Shown: one piece after another, positions 1 through 5,527 of the stretch
Position numbering within the stretch: position 1 is the stretch's first letter
Layout: each line of letters opens with the position of its first letter
Assembly (NCBI GenBank): GCA_029976905.1
Contig: JAPOLW010000293.1
Coordinates: 1 to 5,527, forward strand
Origin: a bacterium
GTDB taxonomy: Bacteria; Desulfobacterota; Binatia; UBA12015
Direction of reading: 5' to 3'
DNA length: 5,527 nucleotides
Notes under the pieces: generated by a model
What the model was told of the DNA's origin: nothing
Seen by the model: the letters and a program-made list of their open reading frames with translations, nothing else
Database searches by the model: none
Position numbers and translations under genes: made by a program

Positions 1-1
1 G

Positions 2-715
2 CTCTCCACGGCTGCCGAGAAGGTGGGCAACGCCGGGGACGACGAGAACGAGTGGTCGTGGGTCGACGAGGCCGTGCCGAGGGGCGTCGCGGAGCTCGCC
101 GCGGCGGTCGAAGCCGCCCATGGGCGCGGAGTCCGCGTGCGCGCTCACGCCGCCGGAAAAGCCGCGATTCTTCGATGCCTCGATGCAGGAGTCGACGTCA
201 TCGACCACGCCGATGGACTCGATGACGAATGTATCGAGCGCCTCGTGGCCAGCGGCACCTTCATCCTGCCGAGTCTCTATTTGCCATATTGCCTACTGGC
301 CCTGATGGGGGATCCCGTCGAAGAGGGCAAGGATTCGTATCGCACCGAGGGCGGGCGCGAGTTCGCCCACATGTGCTCGATGCTCGCCCGCGCCGATGCC
401 GCCGGTGTTCGCATCGCGACCGGCGACGACTTCGGTGCCTACGGCGTTCCGCACGGGGAATACGCCCGGGAGCTCGAGGTCTACGTGCGATATGCTCAGG
501 TATCCGCGCGCACGGTTCTGCGATGGGCGACCCGGGGAGGGGGCGCGCTCACGGGTTGGGACGATGTCGGTACGATCGAAATCGGCCGACGCGCCGATCT
601 CGTCATCGTCGATGGAGACCCGACCGAGGACATCACGCTTCTCCAGGACGCCGATCGCATCGAGGCCGTTCTCAAGGGTGGCCGTTTCGTCAAGCGGCAC
701 GCCACCCTGGTGTGA
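2..715 (+). CDS. Imidazolonepropionase-like amidohydrolase, 3' part (5' end outside window)
   Basis: This is the C-terminal part of a metal-dependent hydrolase of the amidohydrolase superfamily. The frame is open from base 2, and the in-frame GTG at 23 is probably internal, because the family's N-terminal HxH metal motif and carboxylated-lysine region are missing. Counting from that GTG as residue 1, the visible landmarks are a metal-ligand His in RAHAAG (His42), a second in VIDHAD (His62), the catalytic/metal Asp in IATGDDFG (Asp136), and PHGEYARELE near 143-152. The C-terminal composite-domain signature follows: GTIEIGRRADLVIVDGDP, then a VLKGGRFVK ending. This order matches the imidazolonepropionase-like group (COG1228), whose members cleave C-N bonds in cyclic amides, dipeptides or carbamates. 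The substrate cannot be predicted here. The family is usually about 400 residues, so roughly 150-180 are missing. It is probably cytoplasmic. The next gene starts 13 bases downstream, so co-transcription is likely. Confidence 0.88.
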   Translation, partial: LSTAAEKVGNAGDDENEWSWVDEAVPRGVAELAAAVEAAHGRGVRVRAHAAGKAAILRCLDAGVDVIDHADGLDDECIERLVASGTFILPSLYLPYCLLALMGDPVEEGKDSYRTEGGREFAHMCSMLARADAAGVRIATGDDFGAYGVPHGEYARELEVYVRYAQVSARTVLRWATRGGGALTGWDDVGTIEIGRRADLVIVDGDPTEDITLLQDADRIEAVLKGGRFVKRHATLV

Positions 716-718
716 AGC

Positions 719-724
719 GGAGGG
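719..724 (+). promoter_or_regulatory. Ribosome binding site of the EthD gene (GGAGGG)
   Basis: GGAGGG lies four bases before the ATG at 729, just after the stop of the amidohydrolase. It is the best Shine-Dalgarno match near any start in the window. It supports 729 rather than the upstream in-frame ATG at 396, which lies deep inside the amidohydrolase gene. The out-of-frame ATG at 725 is not used. Confidence 0.6.
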
Positions 725-728
725 ATGG

Positions 729-1436
729 ATGGAGAAGCTCGTCTACTGTTTGTGGCGTCCCGAGGACGTCTCGGCCGATTCTTTCGGGGAGCGGCTGCGC
801 ACCGAACTTGCCGGTGAGCTCGAGGCGCACGGAGCCCGGAGGCTGCGCGTCTTCGTGGCCGACACCGCAGTGGCTGCGGGCGCGGGCCTGCGCTTGAGTG
901 CCGAGCCGGCGCACAAGGAGGGCTGCGTGACCTTCTGGCTCGAGGCGTCTCAGGATCGCGCCGACCTCGAGGAGCGCATCGCCGCCCATGCGTCGCGGAT
1001 CGCTGGCTATCTCGTCGTGGAGTCCCGGCCGATGGTGAACCCCGATGCGGCAAGGGGCCGCGGCGAACGGACGCCGGGGTGGGTCCAGGTGACCGGGATC
1101 GTACCGCGCGAAGGACTCTCCTACGACGAGTTCCTGCGCCACTGGTACGACGTCCACCGTCGGGTGGCGATCGAGACGCAGAGCAGCACCGGCTACGTCC
1201 GCAACGAGGTCGTACGGCCGCTCACGGCCGGCGCTCCGGGGTGGGCGGCGATCGTCGAGGAGACGTTTCCGATCGAGGCGTTGTCCGACCCGCGCGTCTT
1301 CTACGACGGGCGTGGATCGGAAGAGCGATTTCGCGAAAACGCCCACAAGATGCTCGAGAGTGTCCAGGCGTTTCTGGCGCTCGACCGGGTCGATGCGCAC
1401 CCGATGAGCGAATACGTCTTCGGAGCCGATCGGTGA
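729..1436 (+). CDS. EthD domain-containing protein, tandem two-domain form
   Basis: The product is 235 residues. The second half (about 115-235) is a good EthD-type dimeric alpha/beta-barrel domain. It has a beta strand (WVQVTGIVPREGL), the helix signature YDEFLRHWYDVHRRVA with His138, Trp139 and His143, and a late helix with ENAHKMLESVQAFLALD. The first half (1-105) begins MEKLVYCLWRPED and has the same strand-helix-strand rhythm without the HW...H motif, so it looks like a diverged second copy. EthD proteins are named after the ethyl tert-butyl ether degradation locus, and many are annotated only by domain. Relatives of this fold include small-ligand isomerases, monooxygenases and decarboxylases. 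No signal peptide or membrane segment is visible, so it is probably cytoplasmic. The stop overlaps the next start (GTGA), implying translational coupling. The domain call is firm, but the reaction is unknown. Confidence 0.85.
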   Translation: MEKLVYCLWRPEDVSADSFGERLRTELAGELEAHGARRLRVFVADTAVAAGAGLRLSAEPAHKEGCVTFWLEASQDRADLEERIAAHASRIAGYLVVESRPMVNPDAARGRGERTPGWVQVTGIVPREGLSYDEFLRHWYDVHRRVAIETQSSTGYVRNEVVRPLTAGAPGWAAIVEETFPIEALSDPRVFYDGRGSEERFRENAHKMLESVQAFLALDRVDAHPMSEYVFGADR

Positions 1437-1921
1437 AGCGCTTCCTCTTCCCCGTCGAGGCAGGGCAGATCCTTCAGTTCGCCCGCGCGATCGGGGACCC
1501 CAACCCCGTCTACGCCGACCCCGCCTACGCCGCGCGCGGCGAAGTCGGCGGGATCGTGGCGCCACCGACCTTCACGCAGGCGGCCGACCACTACGACCCC
1601 GGATACGAACGCCGCCCGCAGCCGGGGCGTCCGTGGCTCGGCTCCGGAGCGGCGCCCATTGGTTCGACATCGGGTCCGATGAATACCGAAGGCGGCTCGG
1701 GCTTCCACGCCGAGCAGCGCTTCGAGTACCACCAGCCGGTCCGTCCCGGGCAGGTCCTCACGGTCGACGTGAAACCGGGACGCACCTGGACGAAGCAGGG
1801 GCGTCGTGGCGGTCGTCTCCGCTTCAACGAGACGATCCAGGAGTTTCGGGACGAGAGCGGCGCCCTGGTGGTGACGGCCACCTTCGTCGGTGTCACCACC
1901 GAGCGACGGGTGGAAGGATGA
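1433..1921 (+). CDS. MaoC/FAS1-type dehydratase-like subunit (non-catalytic partner)
   Basis: The 162-residue product has a hotdog fold of the MaoC N-terminal/FAS1 dehydratase type. The signature FARAIGDPNPVYADPAYA (17-33) is followed by the conserved IVAPPTF segment (41-47). FHAEQRFEYHQPVRPGQVLTV (91-111) is the strand pair typical of this family. The hydratase-2 signature normally carries Asp and, five residues later, His. Here Asp22 is present, but Tyr27 replaces His. This resembles the structural subunits of heteromeric hydratases such as mycobacterial HadA/HadC. The GTG start at 1433 overlaps the EthD stop in GTGA, with GGAG at 1422-1425 seven bases upstream. The in-frame start at 1079 would overlap the EthD gene far too much. 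The stop overlaps the next gene in ATGA. The inferred role is the substrate-shaping half of an enoyl-CoA (or ACP) hydratase formed with the downstream product. Confidence 0.87.
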   Translation: MKRFLFPVEAGQILQFARAIGDPNPVYADPAYAARGEVGGIVAPPTFTQAADHYDPGYERRPQPGRPWLGSGAAPIGSTSGPMNTEGGSGFHAEQRFEYHQPVRPGQVLTVDVKPGRTWTKQGRRGGRLRFNETIQEFRDESGALVVTATFVGVTTERRVEG

Positions 1922-2340
1922 CCCTTTGCGTGGCCGACGCCACCGTGGGGCGGGTCTTCGAACAGGTCGTCGTGGAGGACCTGAGGCGCACCCAGCTCGT
2001 CATGTACGCCGGAGCTTCGGGCGACTTCCACCCCTTCCACTCCGACGAGACCTTCGCGCGCGCGGCCGGCGCGCCGCGTGGCGTCTTTGCGCACGGGATG
2101 TGGACGATGGGGGCGAGCGGTCGGGTCCTCACCGATGCGGTGGGGGAGGGGCGACTCACGCACTATGCGGCGCGTTTTCTCGGTCAGGTCTGGCCGGGGG
2201 ACACGCTCACCGCGCGGGCCGTCGTGGTCGGGGTGCGCCGCGAGGGCGACCGCTGGCTCGCCGACTTCGAGCTCGAGACGTGCAACCAGGAGGGCGAGCG
2301 GGTGCTTACCGGAACCGCGACCGCGCGCCTGGACGAGTGA
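1918..2340 (+). CDS. MaoC-like enoyl-CoA hydratase, catalytic subunit
   Basis: The 140-residue single-hotdog protein carries the R-hydratase signature YAGASGDFHPFHSDETFA (30-47), with the catalytic dyad Asp36 and His41, followed by GVFAHGMWTMG (55-65). The C-terminal half has RFLGQVWPGDTLTAR (86-100), the usual strand leading into the second part of the fold. These proteins add water to trans-2-enoyl thioesters (or run in reverse) to give 3-hydroxyacyl thioesters. Many short ones need a second, degenerate hotdog subunit. The gene directly upstream supplies one, overlapping by four bases (ATGA), so a heterodimer like HadAB or HadBC is the natural reading. A GGTGG-rich stretch lies just before the ATG at 1918, but the spacing is not ideal, so translation probably depends on coupling. 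The in-frame start at 1633 lies deep in the upstream gene and is rejected. Whether the carrier is CoA or ACP is not shown; neighbouring CoA enzymes favour CoA. Confidence 0.88.
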   Translation: MTLCVADATVGRVFEQVVVEDLRRTQLVMYAGASGDFHPFHSDETFARAAGAPRGVFAHGMWTMGASGRVLTDAVGEGRLTHYAARFLGQVWPGDTLTARAVVVGVRREGDRWLADFELETCNQEGERVLTGTATARLDE

Positions 2341-2386
2341 GCTGGCATTGACGCTATTGCGGTCGTGGGGAAAGCTCGCGGGGACC

Positions 2387-2752
2387 ATGAGCGGGTTGGG
2401 ACGAGGAAGAGGCGTGGGCGCTGCGATCGGTGCGGTCGTCCTTCTCCTGGCCGCACCGGCTGGTGCGGTCGGCGGCTTCAAGACGGGTACAACGCTCGTT
2501 CGCGAATACACCTCCGGCGCCGAAGGAAAGGCCCGGCAGGCCGCCTACGTCGCCGGGGTTCTCGACGGCGAGCGCATCGTCGCCGAGTTCGCGAAGTTCC
2601 GCTCGCCCATTTGCCTGCCGCCGAACGTACCGACGGGCCACTTGAGCCTCGTCGTCCACGAGTGGTTGGAAAAGCACCCCGAGCGCCTGAACCAGCAAGC
2701 CGCCAATCTGGTTCTCGTCGCCGTGAAGGAGGCGTTTCCCTGCCAGCCCTAG
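2387..2752 (+). CDS. Small exported protein resembling the Rap1a/Tai immunity family
   Basis: The product is 121 residues. Residues 1-28 look like a Sec signal peptide: arginines at 6 and 8, a hydrophobic run GAAIGAVVLLLAAP, and APAGA before the likely cleavage site. There is no lipobox cysteine, so a soluble periplasmic protein is expected. The mature part matches the Rap1a/Tai pattern: AAYVAGVLDG (52-61), ICLPPNVP (75-82), a helix LSLVVHEWLEKHPERLNQQAANLVLVAVKEAFPC (86-119). Cys76 and Cys119 are the only cysteines. As I recall the family, it usually has a further pair near the N-terminus, absent here. Serratia and related members neutralise type VI secretion amidase effectors in the periplasm; most relatives are uncharacterised. 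No effector is visible beside it. ATG 2387 is preferred because it gives an arginine-bearing n-region. TTG 2348, TTG 2396 and GTG 2414 (preceded by GAGGAAGAGG) are alternatives. Family assignment is from motif memory and moderately sure. Confidence 0.7.
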   Translation: MSGLGRGRGVGAAIGAVVLLLAAPAGAVGGFKTGTTLVREYTSGAEGKARQAAYVAGVLDGERIVAEFAKFRSPICLPPNVPTGHLSLVVHEWLEKHPERLNQQAANLVLVAVKEAFPCQP

Positions 2753-2793
2753 GCGTTCGTGCGGGCGGGTCTGTCGTGGAGTAGACACCGGGA

Positions 2794-3630
2794 ATGGATC
2801 CGACCTTCGAAGCCGGCGACCTCTCCACGCTCCTCGCCCTCGAGGCGACCGAAGACGATCGCTTCGTCGCCCAGGCGGCCGCCTATCCCTGGGGGCGCGT
2901 CTACGGCGGACTCGTGATCGCGCAGGCGGCCGCCGCCGCGGCCCGCACCGTCGATGCCGCCTACTTCATCCATTCCCTGCACGCGTATTTCATTCGCGGC
3001 GGGACGTCCGAGGAGCCCATCGGGTACGAAGTCGACCGCATCCGCGATGGCCGCTCCTTCTGCACCCGACGGGTGGTGGCGCGGCAGTCCTCCGGTGCCA
3101 TCCTCAATCTTTCGGCGTCGTTTCAGGTGCACGAGGAGGAGGCGGCCGACGTGCAGAGCGTCTCCTTCCCCGACGACGTACCGCGCCCGGACGAACTTCC
3201 CGACTCGCCCTTGTCCTGGAGCCGCATCCTCGAGAACAAGTCCGTGCCCCTGGGGGACACCCGGGGGCGCGCCCGCAACTGGATCCGCGTGCGCGAACGG
3301 CTGGGCGAGGACCCGATGCGGCACGCTTGCGGACTCGCATACGCCTCCGATGACGTTCTCATCGACGCGGCGGCGCGCTGTCATCCGCGCTGCCCGGCAC
3401 CCGATGACGAGGAGAATCACCACCACGACCTCTTCATGGCGGCGAGCCTCGACCACGCGATCTGGTTCCACCGGCCTCTGCGGGCCGACGAGTGGATTCT
3501 GCACGACGTCGAGGGGCAGGGCCTGCGCGGCGGTCGGGGGCTCGCCCGTGCGCACCTCTTCGACCTCGACGGGCGGCATGTCGCGTCGGTGACCCAGGAA
3601 TGTCTGTTGCGCGAAAGGCGCCCCGGATGA
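2794..3630 (+). CDS. tesB: Acyl-CoA thioesterase II (TesB family)
   Basis: The 278-residue protein is close to E. coli TesB in length (286) and has two hotdog repeats. The N-terminal one includes RVYGGLVIAQAAAAAARTV (35-53), HSLHAYFIRGG (60-70) and the DRIRDGRSFCTRRVVARQ strand pair (81-98). The C-terminal one includes LAYASDDVLI (181-190), AASLDHAIWFHRPLRADEW (216-234) and ASVTQECLLR (264-273). Aligned to TesB Asp204-Thr228-Gln278, the triad here is Asp186, Ser218 and Gln268. Ser replaces Thr, and the 50-residue Ser-Gln spacing is identical to E. coli. The enzyme hydrolyses acyl-CoA to free acid plus CoA, in the cytoplasm. A loop between Asp186 and Ser218 is about eight residues longer than in E. 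coli and carries two cysteines and a His-His-His run. The Shine-Dalgarno is weak (GGAG at 2778-2781, 12 bases before the ATG). It is probably in the same operon and could release CoA or relieve dead-end thioesters of the pathway. Confidence 0.92.
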   Translation: MDPTFEAGDLSTLLALEATEDDRFVAQAAAYPWGRVYGGLVIAQAAAAAARTVDAAYFIHSLHAYFIRGGTSEEPIGYEVDRIRDGRSFCTRRVVARQSSGAILNLSASFQVHEEEAADVQSVSFPDDVPRPDELPDSPLSWSRILENKSVPLGDTRGRARNWIRVRERLGEDPMRHACGLAYASDDVLIDAAARCHPRCPAPDDEENHHHDLFMAASLDHAIWFHRPLRADEWILHDVEGQGLRGGRGLARAHLFDLDGRHVASVTQECLLRERRPG

Positions 3631-3639
3631 CCCGGGCGC
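3618..3639 (+). repeat. GC-rich inverted repeat around the thioesterase stop codon
   Basis: GCGCCCCGG and CCCGGGCGC can pair as a nine-base-pair stem with one C-C mismatch. The four-base loop holds the TGA stop of the thioesterase gene. No T-run follows, so it is not a standard intrinsic terminator. It could stabilise the message end or be a chance product of high GC content. Confidence 0.3.
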
Positions 3640-3663
3640 GACGTCGAGCCGTGATCTGCGGGC

Positions 3664-3669
3664 GGGGGA
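3664..3669 (+). promoter_or_regulatory. Probable ribosome binding site of the carboxylase gene
   Basis: GGGGGA ends four bases before the ATG at 3674. It is a purine-rich but imperfect Shine-Dalgarno. It agrees with the family start, which places the RLLVANRGEIAIRV motif within the first residues. No in-frame ATG, GTG or TTG was found between here and the thioesterase stop. Confidence 0.4.
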
Positions 3670-3673
3670 CGCG

Positions 3674-5527
3674 ATGAGCCTGCGGAGGCTTCTGGTCGCG
3701 AACCGGGGCGAGATCGCCATCCGCGTGCTTCGTGCGGCGCGTGATCTGGATCTGCCCACGGTGGCCCTCTACTCCGGGGACGACGCGCCTTCCCTGCACC
3801 GGCGCCACGCCGACGCATCCATCGCGCTCGACGGCGACGGCCCGGCGGCCTATCTCGACGGCGCGCAGATCGTAGCGGCCGCCCGGCAGGCCGAATGCGA
3901 CGCCGTACACCCGGGCTACGGGTTCCTCTCCGAGAGCGGTGCGTTTGCACGCGCCTGCGTGGAGGCAGGGCTTCGTTGGGTCGGCCCGCGACCGGAAACC
4001 CTCGACCTCTTCGGGGACAAGGCGCGGGCCCGCGCCCTGGCCGAGGACGCGGGCATCACGGTGCTGGCCGGCACCCACCGTCCGACGGATCTGGCAGAGG
4101 CGCGTGCGTTCTTCGATCGGCTGGGCGGCGCGCCCATGATGATCAAGGCGATCGCGGGCGGCGGTGGTCGGGGCCTGCGCGTGGTGCGCGCGGCGGACGA
4201 GCTGGAGACGGCCTGGACCCGATGCCGCTCGGAGGCGCAGGCGGCCTTCGGCAACCCGGAGGTCTACGTCGAGCAATGCCTCGCGCACGCCCGGCACGTC
4301 GAGGTCCAGGTGATCGGCGATGGGCAGGGAAGCGTGGCCGTGCTCGGCGAGCGTGAATGCACCTTGCAGCGTCGCCACCAGAAGCTGGTGGAGGTGGCGC
4401 CGGCCGCTTCTTTGTCGGCGGCGCTGCGGGAGCGGCTCTACGTGGCCGCGGAGCGACTTGCCGCCGCGCAGGGATACGAAAGCCTGGGCACCTTCGAGTT
4501 CCTGGTCGACGCCTCGGGCACCGACGCGTACGCCTTCATCGAGGCCAATGCCCGCCTACAGGTCGAGCACACCGTGACCGAGGAGGTGTGCGGAATCGAT
4601 CTGGTGGCGGCGCAATTGGAGATTGCCCGGGGACGCACGCTCAGCGAACTCGGCATCGAGCCGGGGCGCGTGCCGCCGGCGCCACGCGGTAGCGCGGTAC
4701 AGGTCCGCGTGAACATGGAGACCATGACCGCCGAAGGCGAAGCGCGGCCGTCGGGGGGCACCCTCACCGTCTTCGAGCCGCCGTCGGGGCCGGGCGTGCG
4801 CGTCGATACCTTCGGGTACGTCGGTTATTCGACCAACCCGCGCTTCGACTCGCTGCTGGCCAAGGTCGTCGTGCGCGCGGCCGACACCGACCCGGCGGCG
4901 GCGCTCCGGCGCGCGCACCGGGCCCTCGGAGAATTTCGCGTCGAGGGCGTCCCGACGAATCTGCCCTTCCTGCGTGCCCTGCTCGCCCATCCCGACGTTC
5001 TCGCCCACCGGATCCATACCCGCTTCGTGGAGGAGCAGGCGGCCGATCTGGCCCGTCAGGTCGCCGCGGACCCGGGTGCCGCACCGATCGCGGAGGCGGG
5101 AACGACGGCCGCCGAGCGCGCCGGGGCACGTGTGGACCCGGGGGATCCCCTGGCGGTTCTGCGACACGGGAAGGGCGAGGCGGGCGTCGCCGGGGCGGCT
5201 CCGAAGAGGGCCCGGCCGGCATCGGAGATCGAGGCGCCCGCGGGCACGCAGGCGGTGCGTGCGCCGCTGCAGGGAACGATCGTCGCCCTCGAGGTCGCCC
5301 CGGGACAGGAGGTCTTTGCCGGCCAGTCGCTGCTCGTGATGGAAGCGATGAAGATGGAGCACGTCGTCGCCGCCCCCTTTGGCGGCATCGTGCGCTCTCT
5401 CGCCGTCGCCGAAGGGGACACGGTCTTCGAAGGGCACGGACTCCTCTTCCTCGAGGAAGCGGCGGTGGCCGCCGTCGACGCGGCCCCCGAAGCCGGTGAG
5501 GACCTCGACCGGATCCGTCCGGATCTC
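3674..5527 (+). CDS. Biotin-dependent acyl-CoA carboxylase, BC-BCCP part of a probable BC-BCCP-CT fusion (3' end outside window)
   Basis: The frame is open for 618 codons to the right edge without a stop. Residues 1-110 are the biotin carboxylase N-domain (RLLVANRGEIAIRVLRAARD; HPGYGFLSE at 79-87). About 115-323 is ATP-grasp: Lys116, Lys158, glycine loop AGGGGRG (161-167), His208, Lys237 in RRHQK, Glu275, Glu290, Asn292, Arg294 and Glu298 in EANARLQVEH. About 338-450 is the carboxylase C-domain, with Arg346. All catalytic positions known from E. coli AccC appear present. Residues 451-526 are an Ala/Gly/Pro-rich linker holding GARVDPGDPLAVL. Residues 527-596 are the biotin carrier, with EAMKMEH and biotinylated Lys560 (codon 5351-5353). 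The tail then continues to EDLDRIRPDL, which resembles the entry to a carboxyltransferase domain in single-chain carboxylases of about 1,100 residues. The enzyme uses ATP and bicarbonate to carboxylate an acyl-CoA in the cytoplasm. The acyl substrate is unknown. A separate-subunit enzyme cannot be excluded. Confidence 0.93.
   Translation, partial: MSLRRLLVANRGEIAIRVLRAARDLDLPTVALYSGDDAPSLHRRHADASIALDGDGPAAYLDGAQIVAAARQAECDAVHPGYGFLSESGAFARACVEAGLRWVGPRPETLDLFGDKARARALAEDAGITVLAGTHRPTDLAEARAFFDRLGGAPMMIKAIAGGGGRGLRVVRAADELETAWTRCRSEAQAAFGNPEVYVEQCLAHARHVEVQVIGDGQGSVAVLGERECTLQRRHQKLVEVAPAASLSAALRERLYVAAERLAAAQGYESLGTFEFLVDASGTDAYAFIEANARLQVEHTVTEEVCGIDLVAAQLEIARGRTLSELGIEPGRVPPAPRGSAVQVRVNMETMTAEGEARPSGGTLTVFEPPSGPGVRVDTFGYVGYSTNPRFDSLLAKVVVRAADTDPAAALRRAHRALGEFRVEGVPTNLPFLRALLAHPDVLAHRIHTRFVEEQAADLARQVAADPGAAPIAEAGTTAAERAGARVDPGDPLAVLRHGKGEAGVAGAAPKRARPASEIEAPAGTQAVRAPLQGTIVALEVAPGQEVFAGQSLLVMEAMKMEHVVAAPFGGIVRSLAVAEGDTVFEGHGLLFLEEAAVAAVDAAPEAGEDLDRIRPDL

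Noticed and set aside
23..25. GTG at 23 as the true start of the amidohydrolase
   Set aside because: The frame is open to the window edge, and the N-terminal metal-binding part of the family is missing, so the gene is cut by the window rather than starting there.
396..728. Upstream extension of the EthD gene to the ATG at 396
   Set aside because: It would overlap the amidohydrolase for over 300 bases. The Ser/Arg-rich extension has no family similarity, and GGAGGG marks the start at 729.
690..1565. 291-codon open frame on the - strand opposite the EthD gene
   Set aside because: It has low-complexity Arg/Gly-rich ends and no recognisable domain. It is explained by GC-rich codon use on the + strand.
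2341..2386. Possible terminator or promoter between the second MaoC gene and the exported-protein gene
   Set aside because: No hairpin with a T-run and no convincing -35/-10 pair was seen in these 46 bases. The same holds for 2753-2793.
1591..2511. 306-codon open frame on the - strand opposite the two MaoC-like genes
   Set aside because: It spans two genes with strong family motifs on the + strand, and its own translation shows no domain or plausible start signal.
3511..3543. Suspected loss of the thioesterase catalytic residue in the segment EGQGLRGGRG
   Set aside because: Counting back from the E. coli TesB C-terminus places the Thr228 equivalent in the A-T-I-D-H segment. The equivalent here is Ser218, so the triad is complete.
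2749..3759. 336-codon open frame on the - strand opposite the thioesterase gene
   Set aside because: Its translation is rich in Arg, Gly and Pro with no family motif. The + strand encodes a clear TesB protein over the same bases.
4556..5437. 293-codon open frame on the - strand opposite the carboxylase gene
   Set aside because: It is a mirror of the biotin carboxylase and carrier coding sequence, which carries all its catalytic motifs on the + strand.

Overview
The window is a GC-rich stretch (by eye about two thirds G+C or more, with C/G strongly preferred at third codon positions). It is densely coding, with seven genes head to tail on the + strand and no gap longer than 46 bases. Long open frames on the - strand are by-products of this composition. 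The gene content is metabolic and chromosomal-looking. It suggests a high-GC bacterium with broad acyl-CoA catabolism, such as a pseudomonadotal, myxococcotal or 'deltaproteobacterial' lineage, perhaps uncultured. This placement is an impression from gene families, not a phylogenetic result. No RNA genes, mobile elements, CRISPR arrays or convincing promoters or terminators were seen.

Layout: (1) the 3' part of an imidazolonepropionase-like metal-dependent amidohydrolase, cut by the left edge; (2) a two-domain EthD-family protein; (3) and (4) two small hotdog-fold MaoC-like proteins that probably form one heteromeric enoyl-CoA hydratase; (5) a small secreted protein resembling the Rap1a/Tai immunity family; (6) a TesB-type acyl-CoA thioesterase; (7) a biotin-dependent acyl-CoA carboxylase with biotin carboxylase and biotin carrier domains. 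Gene 7 runs off the right edge, apparently into a fused carboxyltransferase.

Genes 1-4 are tightly coupled: a 13-base gap, then GTGA and ATGA overlaps. Genes 4-7 are separated by 46, 41 and 43 bases, with no visible terminator. One operon, or two closely spaced transcription units, is likely. A hydratase, a thioesterase and an acyl-CoA carboxylase point to breakdown or remodelling of a CoA-activated acid. The amidohydrolase and EthD protein may act on an upstream intermediate. The substrate cannot be read from the sequence. The secreted Rap1a/Tai-like gene is the odd member.

The most informative observations are the catalytic asymmetry of the hydratase pair (Asp-His in one subunit, Asp-Tyr in the other), the apparent single-chain architecture of the carboxylase, the reduced cysteine set of the Rap1a/Tai-like protein, and the Ser-type catalytic triad plus loop insertion in the thioesterase. 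None of these by itself proves an undescribed system. Conservation of the whole gene set would be the thing to test.
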